Assembly (NCBI GenBank): GCA_021789935.1
Contig: JAJYIR010000002.1
Location: 62,001-126,000, forward strand
Length of the DNA: 64,000 nucleotides
Direction of reading: 5' to 3'
From: Nitrospirota bacterium
Lineage (GTDB): Bacteria > Nitrospirota > Thermodesulfovibrionia > Thermodesulfovibrionales > JdFR-88
Shown here piece after piece: positions 53,681 through 63,848 of the stretch. Numbering within the stretch: the first letter of the stretch is position 1; each line of letters opens with the position of its first letter. The notes under the pieces are model-generated. The model was not told where the DNA came from. It was given only the letters and a program-made list of their open reading frames with translations, and ran no database searches. The position numbers and the translations under genes are program-made.

Positions 53681-53926
53681 TTGATACCGGAGGCGCCTGA
53701 AACGGAAAACCTTTCCACTGAGCAGCTCAAGGCCGAACTGGAACGTCTGAAGGACGAACTGTGCGATATGGAAGAGGTCCATACGTTCACCTTCCAGAAG
53801 ACCCAGGTGCATATAAGCGCAGAAAAGGTCTGCAGCATGCAGGCAGAGTTCGATGAAGAATGCAGGCAGTACAGGGAACGGATCGCCCTGATAGAAAAAG
53901 AACTTTCAAAAAGAGGCGCCCTCTAG
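53681..53926 (+). CDS. Small coiled-coil hypothetical protein
   Basis: 81 residues, helical and charged, Glu- and Leu-rich, with HTFTFQKTQVHISAEKVCSM in the middle and cysteines at about 28, 51 and 61. TTG at 53681 is the only start with AAAAGG upstream. Its stop codon TAG (53924-53926) is four bases from the MITE copy 2 boundary, so the 3' end may have been shaped by that insertion. Confidence 0.55.
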   Translation: MIPEAPETENLSTEQLKAELERLKDELCDMEEVHTFTFQKTQVHISAEKVCSMQAEFDEECRQYRERIALIEKELSKRGAL

Positions 53927-53929
53927 TGT

Positions 53930-54119
53930 AGTGTCCCTAACAGTTCTTTACATTTGGCTCAGGAATGTTTTGGGCCGTCATTCCCGCGCAGGCGGGAATC
54001 CAATTTACAAAAACGTCAAAATGGATGCCCGATTAAGACACTCGGGCATGACGACCTTAGAGATGCTTATGTTTCTAAACCTTACTTGAAAGCTGTTATG
54101 TAAAGCTATTTACGGGACA
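53930..54119. mobile_element. MITE-like element, copy 2 (about 190 bp)
   Basis: Left end AGTGTCCCTAACAGTTCTTTACAT; right end ATGTAAAG...ACGGGACA is its imperfect complement. The internal dyads GTCATTCCCGCGCAGGCGGGAAT and GATGCCCGATTAA...CTCGGGCATGAC match copy 1 at 26501-26719 in order. The flanking CTAG bases on both sides (53923 and 54124) are a possible target duplication. Confidence 0.7.
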
Positions 54120-54159
54120 GGACTCTAGTCTTCGCCCCGGTTTCTTTTACGCCCGGGTT

Positions 54160-54942
54160 TCAACTGTGGACCAACGGCAGCCGGTTTCCCATCCCCTTAA
54201 GCGCATTCAAGGCATCCTCCGTCTTAAACACAAGTTTTTCATAAACTATCCCAAGATACTCATGAAGACAGGTATTGGCCCCGCCGAGGTCTGATGGCAG
54301 GTAATCCGCCCAGCCGTATTCCGGCTTGGCCGTTTGTAAATCGGCGGGGACGGCGACCGGGCGCATTTTTTCATGCCTGAAGCACAGCAAGGACCTTCTC
54401 ATGTGGTATGCCGAAGTGACAAGAAGAGGGGCTGTAAAATGATGGGCCTCGCACAGCTTTTTAACGTATCTCGCGTTTTCCAGGGTGTCCCTGCTTTTGT
54501 CCTCAAGGAGTATGTCCGCCGCGGGCACGCCGAGCCCGGCAAGGTACCGGGCATCTATGGGCGCCTCCGCTTTCCCCCATGAATAGACCTGGCCGCCCGA
54601 AACTATGATGGGGACATGCAAAACCCTGTACAGGCTGACGGCGGTGATCATCCTCTCTGAAGTATCAGCCGAGGGCACATTGCCCGATACTCCTCCGCCA
54701 AGCATGACTATCACATCGCCCTGCGGGTGGGCGGGATATCTCAGTCCGGCCTGAAGACCATTCATCAGCCTGTCCGTAACTGGGCTGATGGAAAGAAGCC
54801 ATATTAAAAGACCGGTCGCGATGTTCAGCAAGCCCATCCTGAACGATCTTCTGAAAAAGAAAAGGCCGGAGCATATCAGGATGAGAACGAACAACCCCGG
54901 GGGCAGCAGAAAAGGCGAAACAGCTTTTTTAAAGATAAACAT
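54160..54942 (-). CDS. YdcF/ElyC-like DUF218 membrane protein
   Basis: 260 residues. Two N-terminal membrane helices (about 9-30 and 38-54) and a DUF218 domain: VIVMLGGGVSGNVPSADTSERM, PIIVSGGQVYSWGKAEAPI, DILLEDKSRDTLENARYVK and LLVTSAYHMRRSLLCFRH. ElyC acts in peptidoglycan or lipid-carrier metabolism in enterobacteria; the reaction in this organism is unknown. Confidence 0.88.
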   Translation of the reverse strand: MFIFKKAVSPFLLPPGLFVLILICSGLFFFRRSFRMGLLNIATGLLIWLLSISPVTDRLMNGLQAGLRYPAHPQGDVIVMLGGGVSGNVPSADTSERMITAVSLYRVLHVPIIVSGGQVYSWGKAEAPIDARYLAGLGVPAADILLEDKSRDTLENARYVKKLCEAHHFTAPLLVTSAYHMRRSLLCFRHEKMRPVAVPADLQTAKPEYGWADYLPSDLGGANTCLHEYLGIVYEKLVFKTEDALNALKGMGNRLPLVHS

Positions 54943-55304
54943 CAGGCTTGTTCCCCTGCATTGATTATTTACAACAAATCAATTATACCAGACAGGGCAT
55001 GGCAAACACAGATGCCGCACCGCACAAAAGATCGAAACAGGAATAGCAGGGGCTCAATAGAACATTATCCATGCAAGCCCTCCGGCATTTATGCATTTAT
55101 GGATGCAAGGACTTCGGAGGGCAACTAAAACCGGTCCGCCAGCGCGGACTTCGTCCCGCAAGTCCTCGCGGTAGGGCGTCTGGGACTACGCGGATTACAG
55201 AAAGAAATGTGAGATGCGCCCCTGGATTTGCTTTCCCCCCGTTTTTCATTCCGAATTTATGATGGAACGGATTTCTAAAAGAATGTGGGATGTGTCACGG
55301 ATTA
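54943..55304. other. Intergenic stretch without a recognised gene
   Basis: 362 bases. A mild inverted repeat CCCTCCG...CGGAGGG (near 55079-55122) and a Cys/Gly-rich GC segment are visible, but no reading frame, tRNA or repeat was recognised. Confidence 0.5.
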
Positions 55305-56160
<856 letters not shown>

Positions 56161-56601
56161 TCAAGATTCTTCACTGTTAGGAGGAGTGCGCAAGCGTATA
56201 GCCGCACTGCGCCTGCGTTTTCCCTCAAGCCTATGTTCCCGTGACGCCCTGGTTGGTGCGGTTTTCCTTCGGCGTTTGGGCCGTTGACAAGCTTTTTTTA
56301 GAAGTTCTACCAGACGATTAACCGCATCCTCCCTGTTACGCTCCTGTGTGCGGAATTGACCGGCCTCAATTACAAGCACGCCATCTTTTGTAATTCGACT
56401 TCCCGCCACTACCATCAGGCGCAGCCGCACCTCTGCCGGGAGCGAGCGTGAATGAGCTGCATCAAAGCGGAGCTGCACGGCAGAAGAAACTTTATTGACG
56501 TTCTGACCACCGGGACCTGACGCGCGAATAAAGTGCATCTCAAGCTCGTCTTCGTTTATGGCAATATCGGTGGTAACTGGTATCATCACATTTATGGGCA
56601 T
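56161..56601 (-). CDS. arfB: ArfB/YaeJ-type peptidyl-tRNA hydrolase for ribosome rescue
   Basis: 146 residues. GGQ motif in FIRASGPGGQNVNKVSSAVQLRF, the hydrolysis loop, and a basic C-terminal tail (RPKRRRKTAPTRASREHRLEGKRRRS) that enters the mRNA channel of a stalled ribosome. No decoding domain. It releases peptides from non-stop ribosomes. Confidence 0.92.
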   Translation of the reverse strand: MPINVMIPVTTDIAINEDELEMHFIRASGPGGQNVNKVSSAVQLRFDAAHSRSLPAEVRLRLMVVAGSRITKDGVLVIEAGQFRTQERNREDAVNRLVELLKKACQRPKRRRKTAPTRASREHRLEGKRRRSAAIRLRTPPNSEES

Positions 56602-56645
56602 ACCCTCGATTTTTTGCTATTTAAGCAACCTTCTTTTTCAGTCGT

Positions 56646-56861
56646 TTAAATAATAGTAATCCTCGCCTGCTTGCGCGTCTGTGCGAGATCATAATTTATC
56701 TGCATCCGGAGCCACGTCTCCGCCGTACCACCGGAAGTTTTCTCGAAGCGGATCGCCATTTCCGGTGTGACGCGGCTGTGGCCGGTAACAACCCTGTGAA
56801 GCTGCTGACGTGTAACCTGGAGTCCCTCAGCGGCTTCTGCAACACTTATTAACCCGGCAAC
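56646..56861 (-). pseudogene. HigA-type antitoxin fragment (5' end lost)
   Basis: The minus-strand frame encodes SVAEAAEGLQVTRQQLHRVV, then SRVTPEMAIRFEKTSGGTAETWLRMQINYDLAQT, the XRE helix-turn-helix typical of HigA antitoxins. An in-frame TAA lies just before it and there is no start codon, so the N-terminal third is missing. No HigB toxin is adjacent. The loss boundary coincides with the transposase tail at 56874. Confidence 0.75.
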
Positions 56862-56873
56862 TTAACAGTGAAC

Positions 56874-57020
56874 CTATGCTGCATAGTCTATCCTCGGGTG
56901 CTTGAAGTATTTTTTAATCCGTTCAGGCAACTTCTGCAGTTTACGCATGTGTGATACCACTTTCTTTTTCAAAGCCTTTTCGTTACGGGCAGGAAGTCCC
57001 GAATGTACAGCAGATTTCAG
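56874..57020 (-). pseudogene. C-terminal tail of an IS630-like DDE transposase
   Basis: The frame encodes LKSAVHSGLPARNEKALKKK and MRKLQKLPERIKKYFKHPRIDYAA, which matches the end of IS630-family transposases (final helices after the last DDE Glu). Everything upstream is gone. It ends 13 bases from the higA fragment, so an insertion into higA is likely. Family call is from memory, with moderate confidence. Confidence 0.5.
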
Positions 57021-57032
57021 GAAAAAAGGGAA

Positions 57033-57055
57033 AAAAGGGGACGGTTCTATTTTTC
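57033..57055 (+). repeat. 23-bp inverted repeat, left copy flanking the REP transposase
   Basis: Begins AAAAGGGGACGGTTC. Its exact reverse complement lies at 57769-57791. Bases 57047-57055 form the last codons and the stop of the transposase gene. Confidence 0.9.
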
Positions 57056-57733
57056 ACTTTTCCTTGGCCGCCCTCTCGCCCCAACCACCTCTTTTACCTT
57101 ATAGTCCGTCCGCACTTTCTTCGTGAATTCCTCGCCCCCATACACAAGTCTTCCGTCCATAGCGCCTTTCATTGCGCCTTTTTCCAGCATCCCTTTCACG
57201 AATTGCCGGTATAATTTTCTTCGCTCAGATGCCGTAGCGGAAAACTCATAAAAGACCGGATCCTCATCCGTTACGGTGTCCCTTTTCCCGTAAGCATAAT
57301 AATTATAGCTGCTCCAGGCATATTCCTTCGGGTCTTCAACAATTCCTGCCCTTACGGGATTAAGCTCAACGTAACTCGCACAGGCCAGCAGATAGTCGTC
57401 CTTGGATATCAGGATACTCTTGAACCTGTCTTGCCAGAAATGGCCGGTATGCCTTTGTTGCCTTTTAAAATAGAGGGCATACGAGAGGTTAATCCCTTTC
57501 ATAATGTCTGCGAGCCTGCCACCTTTTTCCGAGGGCTCGATCACGAGGTGGACATGGTTGCCCATCAGCACGTAATGATACAGCAGAAATCCATATTTTT
57601 CTTTATAGCGGGAAAGAATGCCAAGGTAATAGCCGTAATCGTCCGGATTCTTGAATACTGCCTGACGGTTGTTGCCGCGGGTCAGCACATGGTAGATATG
57701 GCCTTCCGGCGCTGTCCTCGAAATCCTCGGCAT
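57047..57733 (-). CDS. REP-associated tyrosine (Y1) transposase, RAYT
   Basis: 228 residues of the Y1/TnpA_REP type. YHVLTRGNNRQAVFKNPDDY, the HxH metal motif in MGNHVHLVIEPSEKGG, and the catalytic Tyr near LLACASYVELNPVRAG. RAYTs cut single-stranded DNA and are thought to move REP repeats. The stop codon is supplied by the left flanking repeat. Confidence 0.92.
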   Translation of the reverse strand: MPRISRTAPEGHIYHVLTRGNNRQAVFKNPDDYGYYLGILSRYKEKYGFLLYHYVLMGNHVHLVIEPSEKGGRLADIMKGINLSYALYFKRQQRHTGHFWQDRFKSILISKDDYLLACASYVELNPVRAGIVEDPKEYAWSSYNYYAYGKRDTVTDEDPVFYEFSATASERRKLYRQFVKGMLEKGAMKGAMDGRLVYGGEEFTKKVRTDYKVKEVVGARGRPRKSEK

Positions 57734-57768
57734 GCGGAGAATTTAACAAAACGGGGCAGTCTTGTCAA

Positions 57769-57791
57769 GAAAAATAGAACCGTCCCCTTTT
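57769..57791 (-). repeat. 23-bp inverted repeat, right copy flanking the REP transposase
   Basis: Exact reverse complement of 57033-57055. It lies about 36 bases upstream of the transposase start, between it and ribBA. Confidence 0.9.
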
Positions 57792-57822
57792 ATCTTTTAT
57801 CCCTGAGAAATGGGGGTTTTTT

Positions 57823-59064
57823 TTACAGGTTGTCCAGCATGTGCCCCAGTTTCTTTTTCTTGGTCTGCAGGTAGAGCACGTTTTTTTCGTGAGGCTTCAT
57901 CTGGATAGGCACTCTTTCCACCATACGGAGCCCGTAGCCTTCCAGCCCGATTATCTTCTTGGGGTTGTTCGTTATCAGGCGCATGTCCCGCACACCCAGA
58001 TCCACGAGGATCTGTGCGCCTATGCCGTAGTCCCTGAGGTCCGCCTTGAAACCAAGCTTCAGGTTGGCCTCAACGGTGTCCAGCCCTTTTTCCTGGAGCT
58101 CATAAGCCTGCAGCTTGCTGGCAAGCCCTATGCCGCGCCCCTCCTGCCTCATGTAGAGAATGATGCCTTTGCCCTCTTTTTCTATCATCTTCATTGCTGC
58201 ATGGAGCTGCCAGCCGCAGTCGCACCTTCTCGAACCGAATACGTCCCCGGTGAGGCACTCCGAATGCACGCGTACCAGAACCTTGTCCCCCGGCTTGATA
58301 TCACCTTTCACCAGTGCAAGGTGAGTGTTCTGGTCTACCATGTTATTGTAGGCTATCGCTCTGAAGTCTCCGTACTCGGTTGGCAAAGAGACGTTGGCGG
58401 CCTTCGTTACGAACCTTTCGGTCCGCATGCGGTAATTTATCAGGTCCTTGACGGTCACAAGCTTGATGCCGTGTTTCTTTGAAAACTGTATAAGCTCGGG
58501 CACCCGGGCCATGGTCCCGTCATCGCTCATTACCTCGCAGATGACCCCGGCAGGATACAGGCCCGCCAGCCTTGCCAGGTCCACCGAACCCTCCGTCTGT
58601 CCCGCGCGCTGAAGCACCCCCCCCGGTTTCGCTTTCAGGGGGAAAACGTGGCCAGGCCTGGCCAGGTCTTCGGGCTTTGTCTTCGGGTCTATCGCCGTCT
58701 TTATTGTTATGGCCCTGTCATGGGCGGAAATCCCGGTGGTAACACCCTTTTTGGCCTCGATGGACACCGTGAAGGCGGTCCCGAAAGAAGATGTGTTCAC
58801 ATCCGCCATCATCGGGAGATTAAGGTACTCCACCCGCTCGGGCACAAGCGTAAGGCAGATAAGCCCCCTGCCGTGCTTGGCCATGAAGTTCACATCCGCG
58901 GCGCTCACCTTCGTGGCAGCCATGCAGAGGTCCCCCTCATTTTCCCTGTCTTCATCGTCTACAAGAATCACCATCTTTCCATCCGCGATATCTTTTATGG
59001 CGTCTTCTATGGTGTCGAAGCCGGGCTTTTCCACTTCGTCTCTTCCTTTACCTTTCCTGTCCAT
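57823..59064 (-). CDS. ribBA: Bifunctional 3,4-dihydroxy-2-butanone-4-phosphate synthase / GTP cyclohydrolase II
   Basis: 413 residues. RibB half (1-205): [20 protein letters not shown] (metal-binding), [32 protein letters not shown]. RibA half (206-400): zinc site [18 protein letters not shown], then [20 protein letters not shown] and the C-terminal domain. Makes both precursors for riboflavin. Lies 100 bases downstream of ribE. Confidence 0.96.
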   Translation of the reverse strand: MDRKGKGRDEVEKPGFDTIEDAIKDIADGKMVILVDDEDRENEGDLCMAATKVSAADVNFMAKHGRGLICLTLVPERVEYLNLPMMADVNTSSFGTAFTVSIEAKKGVTTGISAHDRAITIKTAIDPKTKPEDLARPGHVFPLKAKPGGVLQRAGQTEGSVDLARLAGLYPAGVICEVMSDDGTMARVPELIQFSKKHGIKLVTVKDLINYRMRTERFVTKAANVSLPTEYGDFRAIAYNNMVDQNTHLALVKGDIKPGDKVLVRVHSECLTGDVFGSRRCDCGWQLHAAMKMIEKEGKGIILYMRQEGRGIGLASKLQAYELQEKGLDTVEANLKLGFKADLRDYGIGAQILVDLGVRDMRLITNNPKKIIGLEGYGLRMVERVPIQMKPHEKNVLYLQTKKKKLGHMLDNL

Positions 59065-59066
59065 TT

Positions 59067-59147
59067 TTATTCCCTTCGGGAATCGAATGTAATGATTTCC
59101 TTTTTTAATATCCGCTCACTGCCCCCACGGGCACGCTCGCTATCCAT
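59067..59147 (-). other. Possible 26-residue leader frame before ribBA, made of dispersed GAGCG repeat
   Basis: The frame [18 protein letters not shown] ends with TAA three bases before the ribBA ATG, but lacks a ribosome binding site. Its 5' part (59107-59147) is the dispersed repeat ATGGATAGCGAGCG with stem GCCC/GGGC. The repeat is real; whether the peptide is made is doubtful. Confidence 0.35.
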
Positions 59148-59164
59148 GTTATTAAAATAAAATT

Positions 59165-59818
59165 TCATGAAATAAAACCCGAATCCCGCAGGGATTCCAT
59201 CGTAATTCCGCCCTTCCCCTGTCCGGGCGCCACACTTGCCAGGTACCTGGCAACGTATTTGCCTATGATGTCCGCTTCAAGGTTCACCGGGGCCGCCGCC
59301 TCTTTGGACCCTATTGTCGTGTTGCGGGCGGTATGCGGTATTATGACCACGGTAAAGGCATCTTCCAACAGGTCGACTACCGTTAAGCTTATGCCGTCCA
59401 CCGTGACAGAGCCCTTCTGCACCAGCAGGGCCACAAATCCGGCCGGCGCCTTTATCTCCACCTTCCAGGCATCGCCCGTCTTCGTCTTTGAGCTTATATT
59501 GCCAACAACATCCACATGCCCGCTTACAATATGCCCCCCAAGGGGGTCCTGCGCCCTGAGAGCCGGCTCCAGGTTTACTTTATCTCCCGGCCTCAAGCCG
59601 CCAAGGCTCGTGCTTCTAAGGGTCTCCGCGGAGATGTCGAATTCCAGGGTCTGGCCGTTTATGGCCGTGACCGTCAGGCATGCCCCGCTTATGGAAACGC
59701 TTCCGCCAAGCGCAATACCCTTCGAAACAGCCGGAGCACTCACGGATAGCCGGGCACCGCCAGACGACAGCTTTAAGGCGGACACCGTTCCAAGCTCCAT
59801 GACAAGCCCGGTAAACAT
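59165..59818 (-). CDS. ribE: Riboflavin synthase alpha chain
   Basis: 217 residues, two lumazine-binding repeats: MFTGLVMELGTVSAL at the N-terminus, then SGACLTVTAINGQTLEFDIS, GGHIVSGHVDVVG and KGSVTVDGISLTVVD in the second half. It makes riboflavin from two lumazines. Its start overlaps the stop of the DUF4845 gene as TGATG. Confidence 0.95.
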   Translation of the reverse strand: MFTGLVMELGTVSALKLSSGGARLSVSAPAVSKGIALGGSVSISGACLTVTAINGQTLEFDISAETLRSTSLGGLRPGDKVNLEPALRAQDPLGGHIVSGHVDVVGNISSKTKTGDAWKVEIKAPAGFVALLVQKGSVTVDGISLTVVDLLEDAFTVVIIPHTARNTTIGSKEAAAPVNLEADIIGKYVARYLASVAPGQGKGGITMESLRDSGFIS

Positions 59819-60159
59819 CAGTTGCTCCCCTCCGCATTCACATCAAAGGCAAAATTCAACTGCCTGCGGTAACGGCCGAACAAGTTCACTTCCTCGCTCC
59901 AGGCTGCCTGCGCATCGAAATGCTGGCCGTCCGGCTGCACGGACACATCGCCGGGGTCCAGAGTAACCCCGTCCTCGGCGGCCTTTTCAACTATCTTCGC
60001 CTTGATGTCATCCGCGCTGTAGCCGGGGAATTTCACTATGTCAGAGGCATCGGACCTGAACCTGTAATACTTGAAATAGGGCATTCCGTATTGTGCGCCG
60101 GCGTAGAGGACGGCCAGGAATACCCCAAGGCAAAAAAAACCCTTAGTCCAGCCTGACAC
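59818..60159 (-). CDS. DUF4845-like small membrane-anchored protein
   Basis: 113 residues. One N-terminal membrane helix (about 7-25) and a short soluble domain, VKFPGYSADDIKAKIVEKAAEDGVTLDPGDV and a C-terminal strand RRQLNFAFDV. It overlaps lepB by 17 bases and ribE by one base, so it belongs to the lepA-lepB-ribE operon. A gene of this type next to lepB is common. Function unknown. Confidence 0.8.
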   Translation of the reverse strand: MSGWTKGFFCLGVFLAVLYAGAQYGMPYFKYYRFRSDASDIVKFPGYSADDIKAKIVEKAAEDGVTLDPGDVSVQPDGQHFDAQAAWSEEVNLFGRYRRQLNFAFDVNAEGSN

Positions 60160-60814
60160 TGCGGATGGCCTTCCCCGTCCTTCCCAATCTGGGTCTCATG
60201 GCATTGCCATCCCATGACCAGTAAATGACGAATGCCTCGCCCTTTATGTACTTCATTGGAACAAACCCCCAATAACGGCTGTCGTAGCTTTCATCGCGGT
60301 TGTCCCCCATGACGAAATACTCCCCGGGCGGGACCACGACCGGACCGAAATTGTCCCTGGGATCGATATTCCCCGGTTTAACATCAGCGTCCGTATGCTC
60401 GGTAAAGAAATCCGCAGTGCGCTTGCCGTTCACATAAACAACCTTGTTTTTCTCGACCACCACATCTCCGGGCGTGCCGACGACTCTTTTTATAAAGTCC
60501 TTAGACGTGTCTCCGGGATACTCAAAGACTATCACATCCCCACCCCGCGGCGCCCTTTCCGCAAGGATCCTCTTATGGGAGAATGGAAGCTCCGTACCGT
60601 AGATGAATTTGTTTACGAGGATATGGTCCCCGACAAGTAGAGTGGGCTCCATAGACCCGGAGGGTATCTTGAAGGCCTGCACCACAAAAGTCCTGATCAG
60701 CAGCGCGAGTATCAGGGCCGTGACTATGGCCTCGGCGTATTCCCAAATTACCCGCTTTACGCTTTTTGCTTGTGTTGCGCTTTTTTTCATAGTACGAGCT
60801 GTATCTTCATTCAT
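60143..60814 (-). CDS. lepB: Signal peptidase I
   Basis: 223 residues. One membrane helix (about 24-45), catalytic Ser in PSGSMEPTLLVGDHILVNKF and Lys in DFIKRVVGTPGD, and GDNRDESYDSRYWGFVP. Cleaves signal peptides on the outer face of the inner membrane. The next gene overlaps by 17 bases. Confidence 0.96.
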   Translation of the reverse strand: MNEDTARTMKKSATQAKSVKRVIWEYAEAIVTALILALLIRTFVVQAFKIPSGSMEPTLLVGDHILVNKFIYGTELPFSHKRILAERAPRGGDVIVFEYPGDTSKDFIKRVVGTPGDVVVEKNKVVYVNGKRTADFFTEHTDADVKPGNIDPRDNFGPVVVPPGEYFVMGDNRDESYDSRYWGFVPMKYIKGEAFVIYWSWDGNAMRPRLGRTGKAIRSVRLD

Positions 60815-60883
60815 ACCGGTCTTCTCTGAATTTTTTTTGATTTATTTATTTTTTTGTTCCGCTTTAGCCAACTTTAATATAAA

Positions 60884-62680
60884 CTATTTGTCCTCCAGTT
60901 GTAAAACCGCCAGGAATGCCTCCTGCGGCACCTCCACCCTCCCCACCTGTTTCATTTTTCTCTTGCCTTCCTTCTGTTTTTCGAGGAGCTTGCGTTTTCT
61001 GGATATGTCTCCGCCGTAGCACTTGGCGGTAACGTCTTTCCTTAGCGCCCGCACAGTTTCCCTGGCAATGACCTTGCTGCCGATTGCCGCCTGGATGGCG
61101 ACCTCGAACATGTGCCTGGGGATGAGCCCCCTTAGTTTCTCCACCACCTGCCGGGCAAGAAAATATGCTTTTTCCTTGGGTACTATAATGGCAAGAGCGT
61201 CCACCGGCTCGCTGTTAAGGAGGATGTCCACCCGGACAAGGTCCGCATCCCTGTAACCTATGAACTCGTAATCGAGGGAGGCATACCCCTTGGTCATGGA
61301 CTTGAGCTTGTCGAAAAAATCCCAGAGGATCTCGTTCATCGGCAGCTCGTAGGTGAGCATCACCCTGTCTTTGCCGATGTAGTTAAAATCCTTCTGCACG
61401 CCTCTTCTGGCGCGGCAGAGGTCGAAGACCGCGCCAAGGTATGCCTCCGGCACGAAAATCACTGCCTTCACATACGGCTCCTGCACGTTTTTTTCAGAAT
61501 TGTCCCACTTGGATGGGCTATCGATCAGGGCCTTTTCATTGCCTTCGTCATCGATGGCCCTGTATATAACGGTGGGCGTGGTGCTTATGAGGGTGAGGCC
61601 GAACTCCCGCTCGAGCCGCTCCCTGATTATCTCCATGTGGAGGAGCCCGAGAAATCCGCTCCTGAACCCGAAGCCGAGGGCCTGGGAGCTTTCCGGCTCA
61701 TACGTGAAGGAGGCGTCGTTCAGCTTCAGTTTCTCAAGGGCGGCCTTCAGGGCCGCATACTGGTGATGCTCCGTGGGATAAAGGCCGCAGTAGACCATGG
61801 GCCTTGCCTCGCGGTAGCCCGGCAGCCTCTCCGAAGCCGGGTTTTCCGTACCCGTGATCGTATCTCCCACCCGTGTGTCCGCCACATCCTTTATGCCCGC
61901 GATTATGTATCCGACATCGCCCGCGCCAAGCCTGCCCACAGGCAGTATCTTGGGCGTAAAGACACCAACCTCTCCAACTTCATAGTCCTTGCCTGCGCCC
62001 ATAAGCCTTATTTTCATCCCGGCCTGCACAGACCCGTCAAAGACCCTTACAAGCGCGATGACCCCCCTGTAGGCATCGAACCAGGAGTCGAATATGAGCG
62101 CCTTAAGCGGGGCGCTGTCGTCCCCCTTTGGAGGAGGTATTTTTTTTACAACTGCCTCCAGTATGTCACCTATGCCGATGCCGGCCTTGGCACTTGCAAG
62201 TATCGGGTTTGAAGCATCGATAGGGATGGTTTCCTCAAGCTGGGCGATCACCCTTTCCGGGTCGGCCTGGGGCAGGTCTATCTTGTTTATTACGGGCACT
62301 ATCTCAAGGTCATTTTCTATCGCAAGATACGCGTTTGCTATCGTCTGGGCCTCCACCCCCTGCGTGGCGTCTATAATGAGGAGGGCCCCTTCGCAGGAAG
62401 CCAGGCTCCTTGAGACCTCATAGGAGAAATCCACGTGGCCGGGAGTATCTATCAGGTTAAGCAAATATTCCTGCCCGTCCTGCGCTTTGTAGGATAGCCT
62501 TACCGAATGCGCCTTTATGGTTATTCCGCGCTCCTTTTCCAGGTCCATGGAATCCAGCACCTGGGCCGTCATCTCCCGATGGGAAAGCGCGCCCGTGAAC
62601 TCCAGGAGCCTGTCAGCTATTGTGGATTTGCCGTGGTCGATATGGGCGACTATGGAGAAATTCCTGATATTTTTGGGCAT
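60884..62680 (-). CDS. lepA: Elongation factor 4 (LepA)
   Basis: 598 residues, the expected length. G1 [16 protein letters not shown]3 DTPGHVDF, G4 NKID, plus the LepA-specific C-terminal domain with [20 protein letters not shown] and [24 protein letters not shown]. Back-translocating ribosomal GTPase; first gene of the lepA-lepB-DUF4845-ribE-ribBA set. Confidence 0.97.
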   Translation of the reverse strand: MPKNIRNFSIVAHIDHGKSTIADRLLEFTGALSHREMTAQVLDSMDLEKERGITIKAHSVRLSYKAQDGQEYLLNLIDTPGHVDFSYEVSRSLASCEGALLIIDATQGVEAQTIANAYLAIENDLEIVPVINKIDLPQADPERVIAQLEETIPIDASNPILASAKAGIGIGDILEAVVKKIPPPKGDDSAPLKALIFDSWFDAYRGVIALVRVFDGSVQAGMKIRLMGAGKDYEVGEVGVFTPKILPVGRLGAGDVGYIIAGIKDVADTRVGDTITGTENPASERLPGYREARPMVYCGLYPTEHHQYAALKAALEKLKLNDASFTYEPESSQALGFGFRSGFLGLLHMEIIRERLEREFGLTLISTTPTVIYRAIDDEGNEKALIDSPSKWDNSEKNVQEPYVKAVIFVPEAYLGAVFDLCRARRGVQKDFNYIGKDRVMLTYELPMNEILWDFFDKLKSMTKGYASLDYEFIGYRDADLVRVDILLNSEPVDALAIIVPKEKAYFLARQVVEKLRGLIPRHMFEVAIQAAIGSKVIARETVRALRKDVTAKCYGGDISRKRKLLEKQKEGKRKMKQVGRVEVPQEAFLAVLQLEDK

Positions 62681-62760
62681 CGTAATATTATAGAAAAATC
62701 TTTCTTCTTTTTTCAGCGGGAGAAGACGGCCGGAGATATAAAGAAGATGGTCTTTATTCT

Positions 62761-63693
62761 CTAATCGGCCAGGGGGTTGAAGACGAGACTCGCGGCCCCT
62801 ACTATGCCGGCTTCGTCCCCAAGAGAGGCTGGTATGATGGTTACATTCTGGAAAAGGGTTTTGAAGGCCCTCTTGGAGGCCTCTTTTATCGCCTCATCCA
62901 CATAGATGTTCCAGGAGCCTATCAGCCCGCCCGCCAGTATGACGGCCTCGGGGCTCATGATATTTATCAAGTTTGCGATTCCCACCCCGAGGTATCTGCC
63001 CGCCTCCCTCAGCACTTCCCTTGACAGGCTGTCACCCTCCTCAAAGGCGGCCTTGTAAACGTCCTCCGGGGTTATGCGGTATATCTTGCCTTCGCAGCAC
63101 TCCCTTAGCAGGCTCTCCGCCCCGCCCTCCAGGGCCTCTATGACGGTGGCGATTATGGCACGCGCCGAGGCAAACAGCTCCAGGCACCCGTTGTTCCCGC
63201 AAAAACATTTCTTCCCATCGGCCACTATGCTGGTGTGCCCCACCTCGGCGGCCACCTTCAGGAGTTTTCCGCCGTATATTATGCCGCCGCCTATGCCGGT
63301 CCCAAGGGTCAAGAGGACAAAGTTCTTGAAATCCCTCCCCGCACCTGCACAGGCCTCGCCGAGGGCGGCGGCATTGGCGTCATTTTCCACATACACAGGG
63401 ACCGGATAAGCAAAATCATTGAAGGAAAACCCTGCAAGGGGCGGGATATTTGGAGATATCATGATCCTTTTCTCACTGCGATCAAGCACCCCGGCAACCC
63501 CTACCCCGATTCCCTCCACTTCCGGCGACATAAACTGGTCGATAGCGTTTTTCAATAGATGGATGACATCCCCTCCGGCAAGGCCGGTCGATGGCTCCTT
63601 TATCTTTTTTACGACCTGGCCCTCCCGGGTAACAAGGGCCACCCGGAGGTTCGTTCCCCCAAGGTCGACAGCTATGGCATATGGTTTGGGCAT
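62761..63693 (-). CDS. ROK-family sugar kinase (probable glucokinase)
   Basis: 310 residues. N-terminal ATP-binding [32 protein letters not shown] with the catalytic Asp, [15 protein letters not shown], and the zinc motif [14 protein letters not shown] characteristic of ROK kinases. Probably phosphorylates glucose or an N-acetylated amino sugar. Lies 80 bases upstream of lepA. Confidence 0.93.
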   Translation of the reverse strand: MPKPYAIAVDLGGTNLRVALVTREGQVVKKIKEPSTGLAGGDVIHLLKNAIDQFMSPEVEGIGVGVAGVLDRSEKRIMISPNIPPLAGFSFNDFAYPVPVYVENDANAAALGEACAGAGRDFKNFVLLTLGTGIGGGIIYGGKLLKVAAEVGHTSIVADGKKCFCGNNGCLELFASARAIIATVIEALEGGAESLLRECCEGKIYRITPEDVYKAAFEEGDSLSREVLREAGRYLGVGIANLINIMSPEAVILAGGLIGSWNIYVDEAIKEASKRAFKTLFQNVTIIPASLGDEAGIVGAASLVFNPLAD

Positions 63694-63848
63694 GTTTTTC
63701 TTTTCTTTTTTTACGCGCTTTTTACGCGGGCTCAGATAAACACGAAGATATATAATTTTACCATAGGGGGCGCCCGGTGTAAAGCCCGGCTGCGCCCCGT
63801 TGTTGTGGAAGGAAACGGGGCTCTTCCTGTGATAACCTTTCTGTGTAT

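Noticed and set aside
55079-55230. Possible structured RNA with GC-rich inverted repeats after the YdcF-like gene
   Set aside because: Stems are short and match no riboswitch or ncRNA family I can recognise; no covariance evidence is available.
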